From: Peribolospora baueri
Taxonomy: Eukaryota; Basidiomycota; Peribolosporomycetes; Peribolosporales; Peribolosporaceae
Assembly: GCA_029717555.1 (NCBI GenBank)
Contig: JAMDHS010000052.1
Span: 1 to 64,000, forward strand
DNA: 64,000 bases
Reading direction: 5' to 3'
Below are positions 1 through 10,108 of this stretch, piece after piece. The notes beneath the pieces were generated by a model. The model ran no database searches. It had not been told where the DNA came from and worked only from the letters and a program-made list of their open reading frames with translations. Every line of letters begins with the position of its first letter. Position 1 is the first letter of the stretch. The position numbers and the translations under genes are program-made.

Positions 1-392
1 AAGGTCACAGAAGACATGGAGGAACGCATGCTCAAGCAGCGAGTCACAAAGGGTGGCCCGCAAAAGGCAAGTGTCGTCGGAGCTAGGAGCACCACGTTCG
101 CAATCCTAATCCAAGACATTTCCTAATTTCATTACAGAAAAGGGCAAAGATCGCGAGGGAGTTCCACGGAGCTAGCGTGGACGACGTAGAAGTGACGTCC
201 AGTCTGTTCAAGGCGGAAGAGGAGGATGGGAAGGAGGAAAGCATGCTCTTCTGTATGTTGAAGCGGCTCGTCTGTCTACAATGACCGAGAGGCTGACTTC
301 GGCATGTCCCTCTGACAGGCGTCCTCGAGGGGACACGCGAGCACGACAAGGAGACGCTCGAACGTCTCATCGTTCAGCATGGAGGCTGCTGA
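1..392 (+). pseudogene. DNA ligase IV-like fragment (start of first BRCT)
   Basis: Three short coding blocks separated by what look like introns (about 75-137 and 254-318, the second GT...CAG) read toward a motif FCVLEGTREHDKETLERLIV followed by QHGG. In the DNA ligase IV family the first BRCT domain opens with a very similar FCVMSGT...LE..I...GG pattern, and the preceding lysine-rich text suits the linker before that BRCT. The reading frame ends at a stop at 390-392, before the rest of BRCT1 and all of BRCT2, so what is visible is only a truncated piece; its upstream part lies outside the window. The next reading frame begins inside its last codons in another frame. It could instead be another BRCT protein. 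The truncation is seen; the ligase IV name is inference from short motifs. Confidence 0.42.
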
Positions 393-1269
393 CAGCGACC
401 TCTCTCCAGCAGATCCCTTCGAGGTGTGCCCGTCGAGGTATTTAGCTGGGGGTTCTTCTGCTCATGGGGTCGAGCTGACCTTCGCTCGTACCAATCCTAA
501 AACTTCCCATTTCATCTGCATCGACATCAGTATTCAACACGCACGTCGACAATGGCTCAATCCTCTGTCAGCCCACCTTCAAGGCCCTATCGAGATCGAT
601 GTCGCTCCACCTAGCGTCGACAGGTTCAACGCGATCCCAGACGTCGGGAAGACCCATCATGTCTACTATGAGACGGCGGCTCTGCAACCTTCCCTGAACG
701 CATTGGCCACGGAGCTCGGCGTCGATGATAAGTGGAAGACTTGCACCCTTCACAAGCACTTCCCCCTCAAGGATGGCCACCTTCTTCTGATCTCGACAGA
801 GAAGCTCCAAGACGGTCAGGAAGTCGAGCTTGCTCGCCCCGTTGGCGCCAACAAGGCCGGCGCTGTGCACCCCATCTCTTTCTTTGTCGAGGCTGACGGC
901 ACCGTTCGCGCCTACAAGTTCGCCCCCGGCTTCCGAGCTCTGACCGAGGCCGAAAAGCGCTTTTTCTGCGAAGCTTCATCGCGCCTCATGTCCACTGGCG
1001 AGCACCAGCGCGTCTCCTTCAAAAGGCCGACTTCGAAGGAAGGTGTGCCGACCACCGAGTTCGAAATTCCTTCGCACAAAGCCACGGTTCTCTTCCCCCA
1101 GTCGTACGTGAGGCTCTGCTACGACGGCCCGGCGCAGGAGAAGGAGACAGCCAAGAACGAGACGCACAACCTGACCGTCAAGGGTACACACAACGTGCTG
1201 TTCAAGCATCAAGCCAACCCTCTCTCTGAGTGCGTCATGAGCGTGCTTTTCGCCGAGAGCAGCGCTTGA
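379..1269 (+). CDS. Hypothetical protein, 296 aa, not recognised
   Basis: An uninterrupted 296-codon frame starting at ATG 379 and ending TGA 1269. I do not recognise the family. The product is soluble-looking, with no signal peptide or membrane segment, mixed charged and hydrophobic text throughout, and a C-terminal half (roughly residues 120-296) with regular beta-rich-looking stretches such as HFPLKDGHLLLISTEKLQ. The first 5 codons overlap, in another frame, the end of the ligase IV-like fragment, so the true start may be further down or in a lost upstream exon. The strong coding look over almost 900 bp argues against chance. It lies 0.2 kb upstream of the phosphoesterase gene on the same strand. 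Confidence 0.5.
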   Translation: MEAADSDLSPADPFEVCPSRYLAGGSSAHGVELTFARTNPKTSHFICIDISIQHARRQWLNPLSAHLQGPIEIDVAPPSVDRFNAIPDVGKTHHVYYETAALQPSLNALATELGVDDKWKTCTLHKHFPLKDGHLLLISTEKLQDGQEVELARPVGANKAGAVHPISFFVEADGTVRAYKFAPGFRALTEAEKRFFCEASSRLMSTGEHQRVSFKRPTSKEGVPTTEFEIPSHKATVLFPQSYVRLCYDGPAQEKETAKNETHNLTVKGTHNVLFKHQANPLSECVMSVLFAESSA

Positions 1270-1481
1270 GCTGCTTCAGTCAGACCCGTCCCTCTGGGTG
1301 ACCTGTATGCGCAACCATTCCGATTAGCCTTCGCTTTCGTTTCCATTTTTTGCCCGTACCATCTCCGCCCATTCCGTCGACCGCCGATTGCCGTCGACCG
1401 CCGAATGCGCCACCGGTGCACCGCCGACTGCCCTGCCCTGCACATCGTTTAGCGCGTGCATTCCTCTCTCAAGTGAATTAG

Positions 1482-2348
1482 AAGATCCTGCACATCATCT
1501 TCGAGAATGAGGTGTACGACTGGACGATGAACGATTCGTACTGGCAGCTCCTGGCAAAACGCGGGAAGACGTTGACCAACAGCCACGGTGTGACGCATCC
1601 GTCGTTGCCTAACTACGCCAGCCTCGTCGCCGGTGACTTCTTCGGCATCGCGCACGAGGATTTTTACAACATCAATGCTACGACCATATATGACCTGCTC
1701 GACGCCAAAGCTCTTGACTATGCTACTTATGTGGAGCAGTACGTACCCGTCGCCACGGAACGTGGCCCCAACGACTGCAACAATGCGATGTTCCTAGGGC
1801 CTCTGGACAATACCAACCCGGATTGGAACAGTCCGGTGTACCGCCGTTTGGACGTGCCTCCGCTGTTGTTCTCCACGTACACCAGCAACTACACTCGCTG
1901 CAGCAAGATCTACAACGCGACCGCGCAGTTTGATGCCGACGTCAAGTCGCACAAGCTGCCGCCCTACTCGTTCTACGTGCCGAACATGCTTCACAACGGC
2001 CACGACCCCGAGTCGGACAGCGACTACGCCCACCAGCCGACTACCTCTGGCATCTGGTTCAACGCCTTCCTGGACATGTACCTGCCCGAGTTGACAGCTC
2101 AGGGTACCCTGGTGGTGGCGACCTGGGACGAGGCTACGTGGCAAAACGACAGTGACTCTGTGCCAAACAACAACAACCACATCGCCACTCTGCTGTTCGG
2201 CCATGGCATCACTCCGAGCACCACGGACGACACGTACATCACCCACTACGGCACGATGCGGGGCACCATCACCAACTTTGGCCTTGGATCTCTCGGACGC
2301 AACGACACCAATGCCACCAACGGTGATCTGTCCTTGTTGGTTCGCTAG
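1482..2348 (+). CDS. Phosphoesterase, fungal acid phosphatase type (5' exon not found)
   Basis: About 288 residues homologous in layout to fungal secreted acid phosphatases of the phosphoesterase superfamily (PF04185). Seen in order: KILHIIFENEVYDW, the active-site block THPSLPNYASLVAGDFFG, PNMLHNGHD near the middle, TLVVATWDEATW, and a C-terminal ITHYGTMRGTITNFGLGSLG. These match the family's metal and phosphate ligands (the THP/N block, HNGHD, WDE). Several N-x-S/T sites suit a secreted glycoprotein that releases phosphate outside the cell. The coding text begins right after an AG at 1480-1481, so 1482 is an acceptor and not a start. The usual first exon with a signal peptide was not found in 1270-1480, so the gene is either 5'-truncated or has a short unseen exon. 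No ATG serves the start. Confidence 0.72.
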   Translation, partial: KILHIIFENEVYDWTMNDSYWQLLAKRGKTLTNSHGVTHPSLPNYASLVAGDFFGIAHEDFYNINATTIYDLLDAKALDYATYVEQYVPVATERGPNDCNNAMFLGPLDNTNPDWNSPVYRRLDVPPLLFSTYTSNYTRCSKIYNATAQFDADVKSHKLPPYSFYVPNMLHNGHDPESDSDYAHQPTTSGIWFNAFLDMYLPELTAQGTLVVATWDEATWQNDSDSVPNNNNHIATLLFGHGITPSTTDDTYITHYGTMRGTITNFGLGSLGRNDTNATNGDLSLLVR

Positions 2349-3439
2349 GAGGATGTTACACGGTGTCAGCGGATGGACATCTTTCCGTTGACCGGCGCAT
2401 AATATCTATCCACTCTCTCACTGACACGCCATGGAAATGGATCATACCCCGTTGTTAGGAAAGGCTCCACACGACGCATCGCTCTACGCGAGCGTACGCG
2501 CAATATGTGTACCGTAGTTGGCCTGTTCGGCCATGTTGCGCGCAGCAGTCTCGGGCATGCGATGATGAGGAATACCAGCCTTTACGTCGATCGTCCCTAT
2601 CACATCCATTTTCCTTGTCCTCCCCTCCCGGCGCGGCTCCCCCTTCCTCCCCCCTCCGGTGGCCGGCGAGAGCTACGGCGGCAGAGGCGAAGGGGGCCGA
2701 AGACATGGAGAGGGCCAAGGCCGCTGTCGCGGGCACCCCTGCGGGCGACGGGGCAGAGAAAGGCGGCAGCGTGTTGGGAGGCAAGGACTACCTGAGCTTG
2801 TGGGAAAATGCCGGAGAAGAAGAACTGGAATGCGGCCTTCAGGAACGCACGGAGGCACCCTTTCGCCCAACACGTGCTGCCACCTGGTGACGCCGTCGGG
2901 GCGCGAGTACAGCGGCTGCGCTGCTGCGGCTGAGACTTTTCCTCATTCTTCCGTGGAATAGAAGTGGACAGTGTGAGGAGAGTCGGCCGGACGAAACAGG
3001 TGCTTGCATAGATACTGATGTAAGCAGGAGATGGCTGGTCCCACTGCTGCCGAATGGCTCTACTGCAAAAACTGCCATCAGGAGACTCATCCATATGGAT
3101 GGAGATGGCCGTTTTCTTTAGCTTGGCGCCTTGGCTGGCCTGGGCGGGACGATATGGTATTTTGAGAACCCGTCTTCGTCTTCGCCAAAAACCCGTGTAT
3201 GCCATTGGGCTGCCACAGGACTCTTGACGTCGATGTGACCACGCTAGTTTAGTGAGGCGAACAACTTTCACGGTCTTTGACGCCGGCGCTTGGGAAAGGT
3301 TCTCGCGAGATGGCATCCAATGCGAGACGTGGACAGTTGTCAAGAAAATGGGTTTGATTCTTGTCGGCTTCTCACCGCATCCCGGTTGCAAGCACTAGAA
3401 CTTTTGCTGTAACAATATATCCGTAGCCGTACTAACCCT
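2349..3439. other. Stretch without a recognisable gene
   Basis: About 1.1 kb between the phosphoesterase gene and duplication copy A. Open frames exist on both strands (plus 2507-2890, minus 2600-3391) and overlap each other. Neither shows a known motif and both are Arg/Pro/Ser-rich, as expected from GC-rich non-coding DNA. The plus-strand end (about 2700-2890) has slightly protein-like acidic text, but there is no support beyond that. Confidence 0.4.
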
Positions 3440-3626
3440 GATCCGTTAGGATCGGGCGCCGGTCGACCAAACCACCGGTGTCTAGTCGATCGGACGCCAA
3501 AGACAAGAAAGAGCAGGAGGAGTGGATGAGGAGTGGACGAACGCCTTGACTGAACGAATGTTCGTCGTGCGTGACGACGGGAAGGCGAGCGTGAGAGATA
3601 AAGACAAGTACATCGCGATCGTCCAT

Positions 3627-6323
3627 TTAGTGGGCGAACGGATGCCCGGACTGGAACCGAACCTGTTGAGCGTCGCCTTGGGTATTGGCGCCGTTCGCGA
3701 AGACGGCATCTCCGACACGGTAATCGTCGCCGTAAGCGGAGGCCTCGAGATCGCGCGCACGGCCGAAATGAGAGTGGGCTCGTTGGGGTGACGCGATGGG
3801 CTCGTCGGGCTGAGAACCGTCGAGCGGCACCTGCGAACCTTCGGATCCAGCTTTGGCACCGGCATTAGACAGCGACGCGAGGTCAACGTCGTCCTGTCGC
3901 TCGTATCCGTACGCGTCCCTAATCGTCACGGTGAAAAACAGGGGCAAGCCGTGAATCGACTGATGGCGCGCCGAAGATCGGGTGCCGGCCTCACCTGCGG
4001 ACGACCTTGCTCAAGGTGATCTCGACACCGTCCCAGGCGTTGCCGTCGCCGCCACCTTGCGATCTACCGGGTTGCCTACCAGTCCCATCGTGCGAAACGG
4101 GACCTATGGCGGATTGACCTGGTGAAGATCCAAAGTGACGCCTCGGTAAGCGTTTCAGTGTGCCCGTGTCTCTGATCGTGGGAGGAAGACTGACCTTCGG
4201 TCCATCCCTGTATCAGGAGTCGTCGTAGAAAAAGAAGGAAAGAACAGGCGAATCAGACCAGCACTGTTGACCGTCGACCGATCTACGATTTGCTGTATCT
4301 CATCGGGTCCCCACATTCCAGAATTTTCCCTTCTCGGAGCTGGCGAACCAGTTGCCATCCCGAACAAGGCCGGTAGAAAGGTCGCTGAAGAGAAAGGTTA
4401 CATGGTGTCACATCGGACGGACGTCAGGGACATCATTCCCTCCTCATAAAGCAAGGTAGAAGAAGCAGGCAGCTCACCGGAAGGCAGTGCATGACACTAT
4501 CCGTCGAAGATACAGCGAGATCAGCCCCTGCGAAGCACGATGGATTTGCTGTACTGTGACTCACTGATGGAACTGGAAGGGCGGCAAAGCGAGCGAGCAA
4601 AGGGTCGCAACTGGCTAAGCTACAGCGTTGCTCAGCGGAAACGACTAAGCACAAGGACGACTTACGCGAAGGTGAGAGCAGCGATCGAGTTGATGAAATG
4701 CATCACTGTTCAGAAAATTAAGAGGATCGAAAATGTCAGCCGAAAGAACCGTCGATCCGAGGAAGATGCCGTGAGGTCCGAGAGCAAGGCGGCACGCACC
4801 CGTGTTGACGTTCGACCAAATGAGCGCAAGCGAGACGGTGTTGAATACGACGTTGACGCTGCCGTAGCCGAAAAGGGTGTAAAGGTGCCGTTGGCGATCG
4901 TGAGCCCGACGAGGCTAAGGCCTGGATGGCTGACGACGGCAGGGTTCTTACATGAAATAAGAAAGGCCCTGCTGGAACAAGATCGTGCTGATGCTTGAAG
5001 GGTTGGCGAGTTTGCTTTGCACTTTGAAGAGCTGCGAGGCAGGAGAAGATGGAGATAAACGGGTGTGCTAAGCGGGTCGGCCTAACAAGGGAAGCCTCGC
5101 CCACCTGGTACGCGGTCAGTGACAGAGTGAGGACGTCAATGACTATATGTCGAAATCAAGAGACGAAGGGAACGGAGCGTTAAGGGGTATGATATAAAGG
5201 CATGAGTTTGATCGGGGAAGCTGTCCTCCCGTACCTTCGGTCACGACATAGGGTGCACTGAAGTACGGGAAGACATGCATCGGTACGCAACCCTGCACAG
5301 GGGCACGGATGATTAGAATGAAGTCTGAGAGGGGAGTCCGAGGTGCGAAAGACATGAGCGGGCTCACGTTTCCGATTCCTTCCCATACGTTGACGATGGA
5401 CGTGCAGTTGTAGGACCAGGCGGCCACGAGACCGAGCCACAAGACACCGAGAAGGGCGATGACCCAAAGGCGTTTGCCCCAGACGGCGATCTGAACGGCG
5501 GTCATCGAGGTTAAGGAGCGAAAAAGGGGGAAGGGGTAGGTAAACAGGCCCTACGATGGCAGTCGAGCGAGACGCCGACTGACCGTACGGAGGACGAAGA
5601 TGGCGGCCGACATGTAGACGGAGGCGCCGGCGAAGAAGAGGATGGTGACGATGAGAGCTTCACAGTTCAAATAGGTGTCCGTCACGTTGTTGGTAATGAC
5701 GCTACGGGGGGCAGTGAAACGTCAACGGGGACGATGGTAGCACGGCGACTGGGACACATTAGGGACTCACACCGGAATGAGGGCGCCGAACGTGGCGAGG
5801 CGGCTGCCAAAGTAGAAGACCATGGGCCACTTAAACTTGATGCGGCCAGTGACGATCTTGAAATCGTACCAGGCCTGCGAAGGGTGAGATGGAGGGGGGA
5901 TGACGTGTCAGCCGGGATAAGCCGGGACATCGGAGGGATAAGCGGGGAATCGCAGGCTAAGCGGGGACAGGGATGGAAAGGAAATGCTGACGGAAAGGAT
6001 AAAGTCCCAGGTGCTGGCGGAGGGAGGGCAAAGGAAGAAAAAATGGTTGGCATGGATACTTGCAAGCTGGGTACGACAGCGATGCGATGTAAAGGACTCA
6101 CAACACTCCCAAGAGACAATACAAATAGGCCTGGTCTGGCGAATTGGGAAGACGACCGGTGCAGACGGGAGCGACGTGAGAGACCTGTGTATGTCTATGT
6201 GCGAGCTCAGAGACACTCACAGACTTTCATATCCATGGCCATTTCCTGTGGACTGTTCCAGTCGACCCTCGGAGCCAACGAAGGCGAGCCCATGGCGGCG
6301 GAGAACGGCTGCCCGGGCGACAT
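3627..6323 (-). CDS. Multi-pass membrane protein, paralogue A
   Basis: An intron-rich minus-strand gene; start ATG at 6321-6323 (MSPGQPFSAAMGSPSLAPRV), stop TAA at 3627-3629. Exons seen in order encode QAYLYCLLGVL, TWDFILS, YDFKIVTGRIKFKWPM with YFGSRLATFGALIP, a segment beginning at the equivalent of IITNNVTDTYLDC, TAVQIAVWGKRLWVIALLGV, WLGLVAAWSYNCTSIVNVWE, VPMHVFPYFSAPYVVTEG, further hydrophobic exons, and a long hydrophilic tail with GYERQDDVDLASLSN. About seven hydrophobic segments and an N-x-C-T-S loop suggest a 7-TM-like protein at a membrane. I cannot name the family. The exon order and all visible junctions match paralogue B at 18789-21486, and start and stop are conserved, so it looks intact. 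Exact exon edges in the middle are not all fixed. Confidence 0.7.
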
Positions 6324-7474
6324 GAGACGGACGCGGGTGTGCGAGTCCGGCGGTGTCTGTCCTCAAGGCCGTCTCGACGGCGGGCACTGGCGGGTGTGCG
6401 ACAGGCTAAGGATGCTCGGGAGGAAATGAAGGGGGTCCGTGACGGACGGTGCGGCTGGGCAGGCGCTTTTGTAGGTCGGAAGGAGTGCGTCCGTGCGAGT
6501 CGGCCGATGGTCTTGGTCTTGGAAGGGATGGGAAGCGAAGCGAGGCGCAGACTGGCACATCTGCGCTCGCTCAGTCGCGCGACAAGGGACGGCCGCGATA
6601 TAAAAAAAAAAAGGAAAAGCCGACGTGGCGTCGACGACGTTCCAACACACACCCATCTCCAACCGCAACCACACCCAACGCACAACTCACTCGCATTCGC
6701 TGCTCTGCTCGCCTCCCTCGACGACCAGCTCGCTTCCCACCACGCTAACGCGCACCCGCTCGTGACTCGTGCGCGACGACGGCGCTTACGCCCGTCGTCG
6801 CTTCCCACGCAACTACCGGAAACACACTCGCTGCTCGCCATGGACGCTCGGACGATGCCTCCGGGCGTCCGGCAACGCAAAAGAAGAAAACCAGAACAGC
6901 GGCTCGAAGAGGCGAAGCGAGCGGCATGCCCACTCGCGGACATCCGACCCTAGTCTGTCTGCCGCACGACGTCGCCCACGCATTGCGGGGATCGCCGGTG
7001 CCATGACAGCAGCGGAACGAGATCCGGGCGGGGCCCCGGTGTGTCCCCATATGGACGCACCGCGCCTCTTCTCCGCGTTCCTGGCCATCGTCATAGGGAT
7101 TGGCGGAGCGAGGGAGGAGGGGTGGAATCTGCGACGCGGCCCAGCGCGCAGCGGTGGTTCAAGAAGAAAGAGGAGGGAGGACAGCGGAAGGCGGTCCTGT
7201 GACCGGCGATTTGCCCCCGACCTCCGACGCCGTTCTCCGCACCGAAACTCGGCGAGCGGAGGCGAGATGGAGATGCATAAGAACTTCCTCCGCTTCTCCT
7301 TCCACGTCCGACAACCCGACATGCTCGACCTTCTAACCTCCCCTACCAGCTTTCCACCGCCGACCCTCACCTTAAATTAAAGCTAATTAAGGGGGGTCGA
7401 TCACATCCGCCCACTTCGCTCGAGTGACATAAACACGCTGAGCAATCCGCTGTCCCTCGTTTTCCAGCGAACGT
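6324..7474. other. Spacer between membrane-protein gene A and SART3-like pseudogene
   Basis: Upstream region of paralogue A. It has overlapping Arg-rich open frames on both strands and no recognisable gene. A short poly-A run lies at about 6601-6611, and the GC-rich block near 7027-7045 is shared with copy B. Probably promoter and 5' leader of the membrane-protein gene plus the 3' flank of the dead SART3-like gene. Confidence 0.45.
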
Positions 7475-10045
7475 CGAAAATGTTACATGTGACGACTGAA
7501 GCCAATCCCGCCCCTGCCTCGGCCCCGGCCTCGGCCGCGATGGGTCACGCTCCGACGCGCGAAACTTGTACCCCTGTTTGCTCTTCCCGGCAAGCACCAG
7601 CTCGTACGGCGCCAGCGTCAGCGTCGCGTTGTCGTCGTAGGCGATGCTCGAGAGCAAGAGAAAGTCCTGTCGAGGCTAAACACGGACGGGCAACCGTCAG
7701 ACCACGCCGTCCATGGGCTCAGGCTCACCGCCGCATTTTCGAAGACGACACGGGCCTCGCCTTGTCTCGGCCCACCCTCCTTATCAGCGCCGCCCATCTC
7801 GATCGACTCTACTGCCCAAGCCTCGTCGCCTTCTCCATCACCTGCTGCAGCTTTGCCTCCTGCGCCTCCGCGGGGAGACCAGAAACCAACACCGTCTTGC
7901 CTCGCGCGTCCGCGCGCGCCGTCTGGCCCGAGCCCGAAGGTCCGCCCGTCGCCTTCTGTGCCTTCGCTTTCGCATGCGGATCCGTAACCATGACGGACAT
8001 GATGCGCTTCTTAAATTGAGAGTTGTGCAGCTCGCGCATCGCAGCGCCAGCTTCGTTCTGCGATTCCAACTGTGGACCCATGCGAATCCCTTGCACGTCT
8101 CGTCGGCATTCAGTACCACGCGCATGTCCTTGACTCTCCCGTACTGCGATCGCGGAAATTTGCCTCTTTTTTTTAGCTTTACGCTCGGTCCACTCCAGGC
8201 TCCACCTCCAACTCACTTTCACGAACAACTTTTCCAGGTCCTCCTTTTTCACAAACCGACTCAGGCCCTGGACGAACACCTCTCGCTCGTCTAGCTTGGC
8301 ATCCGAACGCTGTTGCTTCCTTTCCGGGTCCGATATCCGTACGATCAGTGACCGGCCTGGAGCCACCTCGGCCCCATCGAGTTCCAGGGACGCTTGGCTG
8401 CAGTCTGAGGAAAAAAAAATAAGCAACCCCTGATCACGGACGAGTGCCGACCGTTGAGACGTACCGGCGAGTTAAACTGAAGATACGCGAAGCGACGCGA
8501 GCCCTTGAACCTCTTGCTTGGCCACCGCGTGTCGAAGATTATGCCATGCTGAAGGCTAAGGTCGAAGTGAGTGCCTTAAAGGATGCCTCCGGGACTACAA
8601 TCATACCTTACCTTTTCGAACCTTGACCGAAGCTCCTTGTCGTCCCAGTATTCAGGGAAGTTGGTGATAAAGAGGGTGCTATCTGACGCACGGTGAACCT
8701 CAATCTGAGCCCCATTGACGACTTTTTTGTCCTTCGTAAGCGCTGCAGGAACGTCCTCGCGTTGAGAAAGCTCGACCGTAGCGACCGTTTGATCCGCCTG
8801 GTCGTGAACACCTTGATTTCTCGAATGTCCCCGCACTGAAGAAGAAACAGACATGAGACGAACGTCGATGTAGTCACGGCTCGAAAAGATCAGGAGCCCT
8901 CACATCTCGAAACAGCTTGTTGAGCTCCTCTTGCTTTGTCCCTTTAGGCAAGCCGGCAACGAAGACTGTCGCATGCTCTCGATCGCGTTCGGGAGCTTTG
9001 GAGTCTGTTTCACAGGGATGATATGCATCAGGAAACGAGACGAGAACGTAGGACTATTCGAGAAGAACGCACCCGTCTTTGCACGCTTGTGACCAGCGCC
9101 GTCTCCGTCGCCATCATCGACAGCGGCGCCGACACCATCACTTCTGCCTTCTCCAGCCTTGCACTTTTGGCCCTTCGCCTCGCCTCCAGTTCCCTGTTCG
9201 GCCTCAGGAACCTGGGCAACATATTGGCTGGCGTAAGCCGCTTGAGCGTCCATAGCCTCCCGCATCTCCTTTTCACGACGGGCCTGTACTTTGACGCTCT
9301 CCCGAGAGACCTTGTCCGCCGCCTTCTGGTACTCCTGAAGAGAGCCGAAGTGACATGCGGAGAAAACGCTCTCGGGCCAGTCGACCTTGGGCTTTCCAGA
9401 CGCAGTCTCGTACGAGGAGCGAGAAATCTTGACGTTCAGCCGATTGGCCTCAAATTCGGCACGGCGGATCCAAGCCTCGGCGACATACTCGCCCGGACCG
9501 CCCTTTTGTACGATCGTATCCCACACCAAGGATGCATCGTTAAGATACTGATACCTTGATAACTTTAGTAAGGAAAGATGGCTGCGAGGTCAGATTGTGC
9601 TGATAGCCAGACTACCTCCGGGTCCCTGCCTTCTCCGTTCCCTCGCTCACCCAACTGATAAGGTACCGTTCCAGCCTGTACTGCGGATCACCCTGGGGAG
9701 CGAATGCTACGGCAGACAAAGATATTTAATAAACGAAGAAGAAAACTTCCAACTTCAATACGTGAGTGCGCAACGATTTTCTGATCATGTTGATGCTTTG
9801 GCGGAGCATGTCGGCGATCGTTTGGATAGCCTCTTGAGGCAGTTCTCCTTCTCCTGCAGTCCGGCGATAGTAGTCGACCCTTGTCTCGAGCACAGCGACG
9901 AATTCGTCCACGCTGTTCCGAACCTCTCCCGCGTCGACTGCCTCTTGGTAGTCGCGTGGGGCACCCGAAGGCGGTCACCATAAAGCTGGCGCAGACGGAA
10001 GATTGGCTTCGTCGCGATCAGACCTGTGTGTTGTCGGAAGAACAC
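7475..10045 (-). pseudogene. SART3/Prp24-like gene, broken copy
   Basis: Degenerate relative of the intact gene at 23433-27304. Recognisable from the 5' side: ERDEAIFR-type text at about 10000, the HAT-repeat block at 8900-9529 (KGGPGEYVAEAWIRRAEF, REKEMREAMDAQAAYASQ), the three RRM regions between 7840 and 8880 (for example DSTLFITNFP, ERKQQRSDAKLDEREVFVQG), and the C-terminal NATLTLAPYELVLAGKSK. Compared with the intact copy it lacks about 0.8 kb of HAT-coding sequence near 9940. It has lost 15 bp in one HAT exon (ACHFGS for AWLQFEHHFGS), has extra bases in RRM1 that change frame around 8810, and reads out of frame at its C-terminus. The intact function would be U4/U6 snRNP recycling in the nucleus; this copy should not make it. 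Confidence 0.82.
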
Positions 10046-10108
10046 GGGAATAGCCGGGCTTTCAGGAGGACGCGACGACGCGAGAGTTGGGGGCCCGACG
10101 GCGCCGTA

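Larger units (their letters stand above)
3440..10045 (-). repeat. Segmental duplication, copy A
   Basis: This block is repeated in direct orientation at about 18590-27010. Matching landmarks occur in the same order: the GGTCGACC(A/C)AACCAC(C/T)GG region downstream of the membrane-protein gene, all exons of that gene, the GGGCGGGGCCCCGGT motif in the spacer (7030 and 22296), GGGGGTCGATCACATCCGCC (near 7391 and 23264), and the SART3-like gene. Copy A is about 1.8 kb shorter. Part of this is a shorter spacer, and about 0.8 kb is a deletion inside the SART3-like gene: sequence near 9940 joins the equivalents of about 26090 and 26915. Divergence is visible at many third positions and in introns, so the event is not recent. 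Confidence 0.85.

Noticed and set aside
2600-3391. 263-codon minus-strand frame
   Set aside because: Composition is Arg/Ser/Pro-rich with no motif, and it overlaps other open frames in GC-rich DNA.
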